Below, in pieces: positions 1-7,679 of a stretch of 7,707 nucleotides of DNA. The DNA comes from DATAWZ01 sp036266975 (GTDB lineage: Bacteria > Actinomycetota > Thermoleophilia > Solirubrobacterales > Solirubrobacteraceae). The DNA lies in NCBI GenBank assembly GCA_036266975.1, contig DATAWZ010000161.1, forward strand, positions 1 through 7,707, written 5' to 3'. The stretch's first letter is position 1; every line of letters starts with the position of its first letter. The notes below the pieces were generated by a model. That model was not told the origin of the DNA. It did no database searches and was given only the letters and a program-made list of their open reading frames with translations. The position numbers were made by a program, and so were the translations under genes.

Positions 1-145
1 CTCCTGCAAATCCGCTCCCGCTTCGCGGCTGCAAATCTTCGCCTGGCGGCGTCCTCGGGAGCCGAAATAGCGCTGCTATTCCGGCTCCCTGCGTCCTGGC
101 CATGCTCGATTTTCGCTCGCGAATCGACGACCGGATTTACAAGAG
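1..145. repeat. Large imperfect palindrome with a strong central hairpin
   Basis: Positions 1-71 and 75-145 are inverted copies of each other around a 3-base centre. The core is a near-perfect hairpin: GGGAGCCGAAATAGC (57-71), loop gct, GCTATTCCGGCTCCC (75-89), 14 of 15 pairs. The outer ends match in 12 of 14 positions (1-14 against 132-145). Between them the match is patchy, about 41 of 71 positions over the whole arm without gaps. The left arm also holds a 9-base direct repeat, ctgcaaatc, at 4-12 and 29-37. No T-tract follows the core, so it is not a typical terminator. A REP/MITE-like intergenic element or a structured regulatory site is possible. The left end may continue outside the window. 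Confidence 0.65.
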
Positions 146-146
146 G
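141..146 (+). promoter_or_regulatory. Shine-Dalgarno site inside the palindrome end
   Basis: AAGAGG lies 8 bases before the GTG at 155 and supports that start. It is part of the outer right end of the 1-145 palindrome, so folding of that element could hide or expose it. The mirrored left end reads GCAGGAG on the minus strand and could serve a divergent gene outside the window; that part is inference. Confidence 0.5.
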
Positions 147-154
147 CACCACTA

Positions 155-505
155 GTGCCGCGTGAACTGCCGACCGCGCCCGTGGCCGCGGCCGGGCTGA
201 TCGCCGGCTTCGGCGTGGCCTCGGCGTCGGGCTCGCGGACGCTCGGCGGCCTGGTCCTGGCCGCCTTCGGGCTGTGCTGCATGTGGACCTGGGCGCGGCG
301 CGACGGGCGTCGCACGACCGTGCGCCTGACCGTCGTCGGCCTGCTCGCCTTCGCGCTCTCGCACGTGCTCGGGCTGCTCATCGGCGCCTGGCCGGCGGTC
401 CTCATCGCGGCGGCCGCGACCGCGGCGGCCTGCTGGCGGGAGTCGGACCTCAGGCGGCACCGTCGACACCGAGCGCCTGCGCGTGCCGCTCGAGCGCCTG
501 GATGA
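155..505 (+). CDS. Small multi-spanning membrane protein of unknown function
   Basis: This 116-residue protein is not recognised as a named family. The GTG start is chosen because AAGAGG sits 8 bases upstream. Hydrophobic stretches at about residues 8-22, 30-46, 56-78 and 79-94 suggest three or four membrane helices. A short basic loop (RRDGRR, about 48-53) lies between the second and third, and an arginine-rich tail (about 100-114) follows the last, which would favour a cytoplasmic C-terminus. The last 56 bases overlap the 3' end of the opposite-strand HD hydrolase gene. The arginine-rich tail may therefore be an accident of that overlap. Amino-acid use is strongly Ala/Leu/Gly, as in genuine membrane proteins, rather than the Arg/Pro bias of shadow frames. 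No function can be assigned. Confidence 0.65.
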   Translation: MPRELPTAPVAAAGLIAGFGVASASGSRTLGGLVLAAFGLCCMWTWARRDGRRTTVRLTVVGLLAFALSHVLGLLIGAWPAVLIAAAATAAACWRESDLRRHRRHRAPARAARAPG

Positions 506-1025
506 CCTGACCGACGAGATCGTCGAACTCGACGCCGAGCCCTTGAGCGTTCGCGAGCATCTCCTCGCGGTTGACCGCGGCCGCGAAGCTCGGCTGCTTG
601 AGCTTCTTACGCACCGACTTGGGCGTCAGGCCGTGGATGCCCTGCGGGCGCACGAACGCACACGCGAGCACGAACCCGCTCAGCTCGTCGACCGCGGCGA
701 GCGCCTTCTCCATCTCGCTGTCGCGGCTGACCCCCAGGTAGTCGGCGTGCGAGGCGACGCCCCGGATCAGCTCGCGCGGGTAGCCGAGCCGCTCGAGCTC
801 GGCCATGCCCTTCCGCGGATGCCCGGTCTCCAGGTCCGGGTAGCGCTCGTAGTCGAGGTCGTGCACCAGGCCGGTGAGCCCCCACAGCTCCTCGTCCCCG
901 CCGCGCAGCCGGGCCTGCCCGCGCATCGCCGCCTCGACGGCCAGGCAGTGCCGGCGCAGCGGCTCGGACTTCACCCACTCGCACAGCAGCCCCCAGGCCT
1001 GCTCGCGAGTCGGAAGGGGGCTCAT
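450..1025 (-). CDS. HD-superfamily hydrolase (COG2316-like, HDIG type)
   Basis: A 191-residue soluble protein with a single HD domain. Metal-ligand candidates are visible in order: H26 (RRHCLAVEAAM), H55-D56 in GLVHDLDYE, H69 in ETGHPRKG, H93 in ASHADYLG and D113 in AAVDELSGF. This is the layout of the compact predicted hydrolases annotated as COG2316, most of which have no proven substrate; phosphohydrolase activity on a nucleotide or phosphoester is the family expectation. A KSVRKKLKQPSFAAAVNREEM segment near 136-156 and a helical C-terminus also fit the family. The ATG at 1025 has only a weak GGGG element upstream. It is the last gene of a probable three-gene minus-strand operon, 19 bases after the YbjN-domain gene. 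Its 3' end overlaps the convergent membrane-protein gene by 56 bases. Confidence 0.9.
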   Translation of the reverse strand: MSPLPTREQAWGLLCEWVKSEPLRRHCLAVEAAMRGQARLRGGDEELWGLTGLVHDLDYERYPDLETGHPRKGMAELERLGYPRELIRGVASHADYLGVSRDSEMEKALAAVDELSGFVLACAFVRPQGIHGLTPKSVRKKLKQPSFAAAVNREEMLANAQGLGVEFDDLVGQVIQALERHAQALGVDGAA

Positions 1026-1044
1026 CGCCCCGATCGTAGTCGCT

Positions 1045-1491
1045 TCACTGCGCCCGGTAGTGCTCGGCGACCGCCGCCGGATCGCCGTCGTCGAGCACCG
1101 CCTGCAGCGCGGGCAGATAGTGGTCGGTCACGCTGAGGGCCACCGCGGTCAGCGGGCCGAGCGACTCCGGGGTGGGCGCGTCGGGGGCCGGCGCCGAGCA
1201 CTTGAAGCGCACCTCGCCGTCCTCGTAGTCCATCTCGAAGCTGCCGAGCACGATGCCGTGGTTCAGCCGCGTGAGCAGCTCGTCCATCGCGTCGCGGCGC
1301 TCCTCGGGGACGTGCGCGCCGAGCACCGAGTAGACCGCGACCGCGCCGCGGTCGTCGTAGGCCTGTCCGACCAGTAGCCACGCGCCGTTGGCGCCGAAAC
1401 CGTCGGTCGCGACCCAGCCGTCGGCGGCGTGCTCCTCGACCTCCATGCCCGTGCGCGCGAAGTGCTCGCGCAGCGCCTCGTACCTGCTCAT
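1045..1491 (-). CDS. YbjN-domain protein, candidate chaperone or immunity partner
   Basis: A 148-residue protein with the YbjN-family pattern: an N-terminal helix, a strand pair GWVATDGFGANGAWLLVGQ (about 25-43), then LNHGIVLGSFEMDYEDGEVRFK (about 76-97) and a long C-terminal helix with VTDHYLPALQAVL (about 121-133). YbjN proteins share their fold with type III secretion (Tir/CesT-type) chaperones. Bacterial members act as regulators or as chaperone-like partners, and none has a known enzymatic activity. The ATG at 1491 overlaps the stop of the upstream modular protein in an ATGA arrangement, which implies translational coupling; there is no convincing separate Shine-Dalgarno. This suggests, but does not prove, that it binds or neutralises the upstream protein. 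Alternatively it is an ordinary YbjN protein that belongs with the HD hydrolase downstream. Confidence 0.87.
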   Translation of the reverse strand: MSRYEALREHFARTGMEVEEHAADGWVATDGFGANGAWLLVGQAYDDRGAVAVYSVLGAHVPEERRDAMDELLTRLNHGIVLGSFEMDYEDGEVRFKCSAPAPDAPTPESLGPLTAVALSVTDHYLPALQAVLDDGDPAAVAEHYRAQ

Positions 1492-2837
1492 TGGTCTCGG
1501 AGCTTGATGTTCTTTGCGATGTCGATGACAGATCCTCTCGCCGCGTTGCCCCTTCGCAAGAAGCCGGCGCCGGTGCACAGCAGTACGTGGTTGGGGTTGA
1601 CGTCCAGGAACACGCGGCAGTCCTTGATCCTGCTCGTCTTCACGCCGGCCTTCTCGAGCTGTCTGAGGGTACGGCTGATCTGCTTCTCCTTGGGCCGATA
1701 GTGCCCCGACTTGTTGGTGATCCCTCTCATCACGCCGTTCTCCACCTTGATCTCGCCGGCGGCTGCGACGTCTTTGCCGCCGGTGAAGCTCGTGTGGTGG
1801 AACAGGCCGACCCGGTGCGCACCGACGTACATGTTCCCCGCCGCGTCGAGCACGTAGATCGCCCATCCCGAGCCGGAGAACGTGCTGTACATCCCACCGG
1901 TGTCGAGCACGTCGCCGTTGGCCCGGGTCATCGTTGGACCAGGGATGACGGCGTACTGGGCGCGCTCGGCGTCGCTCTTGAGGTACGTGACCTTCGTGTT
2001 GCGGGCCAGGCGGTCGACCCAGTACTGCTCGGCCTCCTGTGCGCTCCAGCCCCAGTAGCTCACGAGCGCCGCCTTCATGATCGCCGGATCGCCGAGGATC
2101 TGCTGGTCGCCCATCCCCTTGACCTCGGGGACCTTGCGCTTGATCTCCGCCAGCAGGTGGGGCAGCGTCCCGCGCAGGTCCTTCTTGCTGCTCTCGTTCT
2201 CGGTGTCGTGTCCATGACGCCAGAGCAGTTCCTTCTTGTATCTGCGCTTCCTCGTCGGCGTCCAGGGCGCCGGTCCCGCTCCCATCACCGGAGCGGCGCC
2301 GCCCACGTCTCCGCCGGCGTCCTCGGGCACCAGGTCGACCGACGCGTACGCCTTGTCGATGGCCGAGCTTCCCCCCTGTCCCGTGTCCGTCTCGTACTCG
2401 GTGTACTTCTCCCCGCCGCCCCCGGGAGCCGGGCGCTCGTAGACCCCCGCGTCCTCGTCGACCTCGATGTTCTGCCAGGGCTCGACCTTCTCCTCATTGA
2501 GAGCGCTATCGACGTACTCGATGCTCAGGGCGCCGCCGCCCGAGGACGGGCGCTCGTACATGTCGGTGTCCTCGTCGACATCGTCCTCTGTATCCGCCGT
2601 GTAGTCGGTGTAGGCGAGCGCGCCCGAGGACGGGCGCCCGAGCACCCCGGCCTCCTCGTCGGCCTCGATCTGCTGCCAAGAGGACGAAGCCAGCGCTGCC
2701 GGCTTCTCCTCGTTGAGCACCACCTCGCCGTACGCGCCGTCGATGACACTCGGCGCCGCCAAGGAGTCATGACGGCCCGCCCGCATCAGCAGCGCGCGGC
2801 TCGCGAGCGCGTTGCCCGCCCTGGCCTGGAGCGCCAT
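1488..2837 (-). CDS. Modular secreted toxin/effector-like protein with IQM-like C-terminal domain
   Basis: 449 residues from the ATG at 2837. (1) Residues 2-20 contain ALQARAGNALASRAL, like the LQxxAGNxA segment at the front of many actinobacterial toxin and contractile-injection cargo proteins. (2) Residues about 30-175 are acidic and repetitive: LNEEK at 41-45 and 113-117, WQxIExDExAG at 54-64 and 121-131, RPSSG/YERP units at 68-72, 94-97 and 133-136, and YT-D/E-Y at 76-79 and 145-148. (3) A basic cluster RKRRYKK lies at 196-202. (4) The C-terminal domain, about 320-425, has GWAIYVLDAAGNMYVG, FHHTSFTGG (346-354), AAAGEIKVENG and SGHYRP (377-382), a signature shared with the conserved domain of plant IQM proteins. 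The activity is unknown. No signal peptide or membrane segment is visible. The start is doubtful: there is no Shine-Dalgarno, and the frame stays open back to 2954 without ATG, GTG or TTG. Confidence 0.85.
   Translation of the reverse strand: MALQARAGNALASRALLMRAGRHDSLAAPSVIDGAYGEVVLNEEKPAALASSSWQQIEADEEAGVLGRPSSGALAYTDYTADTEDDVDEDTDMYERPSSGGGALSIEYVDSALNEEKVEPWQNIEVDEDAGVYERPAPGGGGEKYTEYETDTGQGGSSAIDKAYASVDLVPEDAGGDVGGAAPVMGAGPAPWTPTRKRRYKKELLWRHGHDTENESSKKDLRGTLPHLLAEIKRKVPEVKGMGDQQILGDPAIMKAALVSYWGWSAQEAEQYWVDRLARNTKVTYLKSDAERAQYAVIPGPTMTRANGDVLDTGGMYSTFSGSGWAIYVLDAAGNMYVGAHRVGLFHHTSFTGGKDVAAAGEIKVENGVMRGITNKSGHYRPKEKQISRTLRQLEKAGVKTSRIKDCRVFLDVNPNHVLLCTGAGFLRRGNAARGSVIDIAKNIKLRDQ
2130..2730 (-). 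repeat. Repeated acidic modules within the effector-like gene
   Basis: The coding sequence for about residues 36-152 contains two longer and one shorter version of one module: LNEEK, then WQ(Q/N)IE(A/V)DE(E/D)AGV(L/Y)(G/E)RP, then a glycine run, then YT(D/E)Y. At DNA level gcccgaggacgggcgc occurs exactly at 2538-2553 and 2622-2637, 84 bases (28 codons) apart. The pattern suggests tandem duplication of a linker. Glycine, serine, proline and acidic residues dominate, so the segment is probably disordered. Boundaries given here are approximate. Confidence 0.6.
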
Positions 2838-2971
2838 CGCGTCGCTGCGGCGCCGGTCGGCCTCGCGCAGGTCCCGCGTCGACGTGGGCGCCGCCCCACG
2901 CCGACGAGGGCGCCGCGGGTGCCTGCTGCCGCCGACGTCTCCGGAGCCAGCCCCTCAAACGCCAGGATCTT

Positions 2972-2985
2972 CGTTCGGCCGAACG
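2972..2985. promoter_or_regulatory. Perfect palindrome cgttcggccgaacg, possible operator
   Basis: cgttcgg followed directly by ccgaacg forms a perfect 14-base palindrome about 135 bases before the annotated start of the effector-like gene. Its size and symmetry suit a dimeric repressor site, for example of the TetR type, but no regulator is encoded in the window. The operator role is inference. Confidence 0.35.
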
Positions 2986-3008
2986 CGCGCAATGTCCTTT
3001 CGGGCAGC

Positions 3009-3022
3009 AAACGGCGCCGTTT
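3009..3022. promoter_or_regulatory. Perfect palindrome aaacggcgccgttt with adjacent direct repeat
   Basis: A second perfect 14-base palindrome, 23 bases beyond the first. On the minus strand it is preceded by a further copy of its half site, giving caaaacggcaaaacggc, so the half site occurs three times. The repeated, AT-richer half sites stand out from the surrounding high-GC DNA and fit a protein-binding site upstream of the effector-like gene. Confidence 0.35.
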
Positions 3023-3363
3023 TGCCGTTTTGCGTTACCTCAGCGCGACCTGCAGACCATGGCGGCGATGGCCGCTGGGAAGCCAAACGTCTGCCCGAAC
3101 GGCCCTTACCGTCGGCCGCGCGATTGGCCACCCTTCCCGTGCAGGAAGGTCGGCATGCCGCACCAGGTTTCCCGTACACGCTCGCCTGAACGGCAGGGCG
3201 AACCGGCTGTCGCCGTACGGTGCAACAAGGGACCGGCCACCGGACTCGCCGGTCGCGCGCTCGCCGCCATCAGCTGCGGCGGCGCCGGCGCACGCCACGA
3301 ACCCTCCACGAAAGCGGCGGGCCAGCTCCGCGGCGAGTCCCCTCGGGCCTTCGGCACATCCGG

Positions 3364-3700
3364 GTGATCCACCACGATTCCACCGACGGGCACACGCTCG
3401 TCGGGCGCCTGTACGAGCCCGCGCAGTCGCAGGGGATGCTGCTCGCCGCGCCCGTCGACCCTGATCGCCTTCGACTATCGCGGGTCCGGCAGCAGCCTGC
3501 GCGCGGCGGCGCCCGCCAACGTGAACAAGTAGCGACGCAAGGCGTGGCAGGCGGCCAGGGGCCGAGTGAGCAGGGCCCCTACGAGAACGGAACGGCGATG
3601 TGGGCTACGCGAAGTCGTGTGCCCGGGGACGTCAGATTCCTCGGAACAGGGCCATTCGGCGGACTGGTCCTGCACAGCGCGATCGCGAACCTCTCGCGCG
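3364..3700 (+). pseudogene. Degraded alpha/beta hydrolase remnant
   Basis: From a GTG at 3364 the first frame reads VIHHDSTDGHTLVGRLYEPA and then GMLLAAP, the start of COG4757-like alpha/beta hydrolases. The frame then shifts by one: from 3461 the next frame reads LIAFDYRGSGSSLRAA, matching the conserved DYRG(I/S)G(D/S)S strand-loop, and hits a TAG at 3530-3532. About 20-30 residues normally found between these parts are missing. Further on, the nucleophile-elbow region is split: GHS is read in one frame at about 3649-3657 and VRFLG...FGGLVLHSA in the other, with no intact G-x-S-x-G in either. The stretch beyond about 3700 may contain more decayed sequence but cannot be assigned. The gene is very unlikely to make an active enzyme. 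Confidence 0.7.
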
Positions 3701-3899
3701 CCGGGTCCAGCACGGTGCCCTTGGTCCTGGGCTGGCTCGGCGGCCAGCGGGCCGCCGCCCGATCGGCAGGAAGAGCACCTGCCAGAACCTGCCCCGGCCA
3801 TGTGCGTGCCGGGCTCCAGGTGGCTCGCGGCAAGCTCCTCGAGATGAAGCCAAGGACCCGGGGTTGGACGTCCCCACTCAGCGCGACGGGGCTCGACGG
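3701..3899. other. Non-coding stretch after the hydrolase remnant
   Basis: No frame here shows a recognisable protein. It may be the eroded 3' part of the hydrolase. It also forms the downstream flank of the ppx gene, which ends at 3900 on the minus strand, but no hairpin followed by a T-tract is seen. Confidence 0.4.
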
Positions 3900-5429
3900 C
3901 TACGCGACGCGCGAGCCGCCGGCGACCTCCAGCTCCTTGCCGAACGCCCGTGCGAAGAGCTCGGTCTCGCGAGCGGCGGCCCAGCGCGGAACGGCCAGCT
4001 CGCCCTCGGCGTCCAGGCGCAGCTCGACCGTCCCGTTCTGCACCGCGACGTGCGCGTGGCGCACGACCTGGTCGCGCGAGCGCTCGAGGTCCTCGGCCAA
4101 CCGCAGCAGGACCGCGCAGCGGTCCAGGCGCGCTCGGTCGTCCTCTTCGAACAGCGACGCGAGCGGGCCGGGGCTCGGCATGCCCTTGCGGTGGTAGCGG
4201 ACGGCCTGGGCGATCAGCGCGACCTCGCGCGGGGAGAAGCCGGGCAGGCCGGCGTTGAGGATCAGGTAGCGCGAGTGCTTGTGGTGATCGTCGTAGTCGA
4301 CGGCCATGCCGACGTCGTGCAACATGCAGGCCGCCCACAGCAGCTCGCGCTCGAGCGGATCCCCGTTGTGCAGCCCGGCCACGGCGAGCTCGTCGAACAG
4401 TCCGAGCGCGAGTGTCGCCACGTGCTCGGTGTGGGCCGGCTCGGATCGGTACTGGGCGGCGAGGTTGCGCACGCTCGCGTGGCGCACGTCCTCCAGCAGC
4501 GGCGGCTCGACCCCCTGCAGGTGGCGCTCGAAGAACACGCCCTCGCGCAGGCCGGCCTCGGTGGCCTCGATCTCGGCGAAATCGCCGAGATCGAGCACGC
4601 AGGCGATGACCACGGCCCCGGCGAGGATGATGTCCGCCCGCGCCGGCTTGATCCCGGGGATGCTGCTGCGCTCGTCGGCCGGCAGCGCGGCCAGGCGCTC
4701 GATCAGCGACTCGAGCTCCTCGCGCGAGACCGTCACGCCCTGCACCCCGCCGATCGGGAGCCCCATCGCGGCGGCCAGGTTGCGCACCGTGCCGCCCAGG
4801 CCGACCAGGCGATGGCCGCTGCGCGCGAGCCAGTCGACCTCGCCGAGCACCGACGCGACGTGCGCGCGCAGCTCGGCCAGCGCCTTGGCCTTGGCCGGTC
4901 CGGGCCCGGGCAGGAAGCGCTCGGTCATGCGCACCGCCCCGAGCGGCCAGGAGCCCAGCTCGCCGGCGAGGCGGCCGTCGACCTGCACGAGCTGCAGCGA
5001 GCCGCCGCCGAGGTCGAGCACGGCGCCATCGGCGAGCGTCGTGGAGTTGACCGCCGCCAGGTAGCCGTAGCGGGCCTCCTGCTCGCGGGTCAGCGTGCGC
5101 ACGGGCAGGCCGGTCGCCCGCCGCGCCCGCTCGAGGAACTGCCGGCCGTTCTCGGCATCACGGATCGCGCTGGTGGCGAGCGCCTGGATGTCCTGCTCGG
5201 CCAGGCCCATCGCCCGGCAGAAGTGCGCGAACACGTCCAGGGTGGCCAGCGCCCGGAGAATCGGCTCGCGCCCCAGGCGACCGCTCGCCGCCAGGCCCGC
5301 ACCGATGCGGACCGGCTCGTAGATCTCGTCCGTGCGCTTCCACCACCCCTCGTGGTCGCTGAAGACGACCAGACGAAAGGAGTTCGAGCCGAGGTCGATG
5401 ACGGCCAGGCGCTGCTCCATGGGCGGCAT
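3900..5429 (-). CDS. ppx: Exopolyphosphatase, Ppx/GppA family with C-terminal HD domain
   Basis: 509 residues from the ATG at 5429, close to the long Ppx type (E. coli Ppx, 513). It hydrolyses terminal phosphate from polyphosphate, or pppGpp if GppA-like; sequence alone does not separate the two. The ASKHA ATPase-like part shows DLGSNSFRL (12-20), ATSAIRDAENG (85-95), the EQEAR catalytic-glutamate region (about 116-120), DLGGGSLQL (139-147), GLGGTVRNLA (210-219) and the PGIKPARADIILAG motif (about 258-271). The C-terminal HD domain carries the HTEH segment (about 333-336), H371-D372 in MLHDVG, the HHKH cluster (382-385), H413 and D447. No start has a good Shine-Dalgarno: ATG 5420 and GTG 5453 (517 residues) are alternatives. 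It is divergent from the trehalase gene. Confidence 0.95.
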   Translation of the reverse strand: MPPMEQRLAVIDLGSNSFRLVVFSDHEGWWKRTDEIYEPVRIGAGLAASGRLGREPILRALATLDVFAHFCRAMGLAEQDIQALATSAIRDAENGRQFLERARRATGLPVRTLTREQEARYGYLAAVNSTTLADGAVLDLGGGSLQLVQVDGRLAGELGSWPLGAVRMTERFLPGPGPAKAKALAELRAHVASVLGEVDWLARSGHRLVGLGGTVRNLAAAMGLPIGGVQGVTVSREELESLIERLAALPADERSSIPGIKPARADIILAGAVVIACVLDLGDFAEIEATEAGLREGVFFERHLQGVEPPLLEDVRHASVRNLAAQYRSEPAHTEHVATLALGLFDELAVAGLHNGDPLERELLWAACMLHDVGMAVDYDDHHKHSRYLILNAGLPGFSPREVALIAQAVRYHRKGMPSPGPLASLFEEDDRARLDRCAVLLRLAEDLERSRDQVVRHAHVAVQNGTVELRLDAEGELAVPRWAAARETELFARAFGKELEVAGGSRVA

Positions 5430-5567
5430 TGAATCGGTCTGGGCGGCCGGCACGAGCGCCGCTTGGTGTCAGCAGCATTGCGGAGGGACGAAGGCCAACC
5501 ATCCCTTTACCCTGAAAACCGGATTGCCGGCCGGCGCCGCGGGCCGCCGAGCTGCGATCGTGAGGGA
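5430..5567. promoter_or_regulatory. Divergent upstream region between ppx and the GH15 gene
   Basis: About 138 bases are shared by the two divergent genes. For the plus strand, TACCCT (5508-5513) fits a TANNNT -10 element, without a recognisable -35. A 10-base palindrome gccggccggc lies at 5526-5535. Neither gene has a well-spaced Shine-Dalgarno, so leaderless or short-leader transcripts are possible. Shared control is inference. Confidence 0.3.
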
Positions 5568-7586
<2,019 letters not shown>

Positions 7587-7594
7587 GCCTTCAG

Positions 7595-7629
7595 CCGGCC
7601 CGGTGCGTCCCGCCGCGTTTCGGGGCCGG
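7595..7629 (+). terminator. Weak hairpin downstream of the GH15 gene
   Basis: ccggccc (7595-7601) and gggccgg (7623-7629) form a perfect 7-base stem starting 9 bases after the stop. The 21-base loop is long and no T-tract follows, so it may be a GC-rich 3' structure rather than a true intrinsic terminator. Confidence 0.3.
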
Positions 7630-7679
7630 GTGTACGCCCCAAGTCGCTACGCCGAGCTATCCCCGAGAGCAGGTGCTGG

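Larger units (their letters stand above)
2958..3363. other. Intergenic stretch without a recognisable gene
   Basis: No frame here looks like a real protein; open frames are arginine/proline-rich shadows. It lies upstream of the minus-strand effector-like gene and of the plus-strand hydrolase remnant. It holds two perfect 14-base palindromes (listed separately), a 6-base stem hairpin ccttcc/ggaagg at 3132-3149 and a 10-base palindrome cggcatgccg at 3151-3160. No confident promoter hexamers were found. The true 5' end of the effector-like gene could extend into the left edge of this stretch. Confidence 0.5.

Noticed and set aside
57..89. Central hairpin as an intrinsic terminator of an upstream gene
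   Set aside because: There is no T-tract on either side and the stem is nested in a larger palindrome.
1492..1866. Extension of the YbjN frame upstream to 1866
   Set aside because: The added part is Arg-rich shadow sequence inside the effector-like gene; the ATG at 1491, overlapping that gene's stop, is the natural start.
2538..2637. Repeats at 2538-2553 and 2622-2637 as a CRISPR or phage attachment site
   Set aside because: Only two short copies, in frame 28 codons apart inside a coding sequence; they are explained by the protein repeat.
1491..3464. A 657-codon plus-strand open frame opposite the effector-like gene
   Set aside because: Its composition is typical of a shadow frame; the minus frame has repeats, domains and a coupled downstream gene.
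3600..5432. A 610-codon plus-strand open frame opposite ppx
   Set aside because: The translation is a low-complexity Arg/Ala/Gln mix, and the minus strand encodes a complete Ppx/GppA protein.
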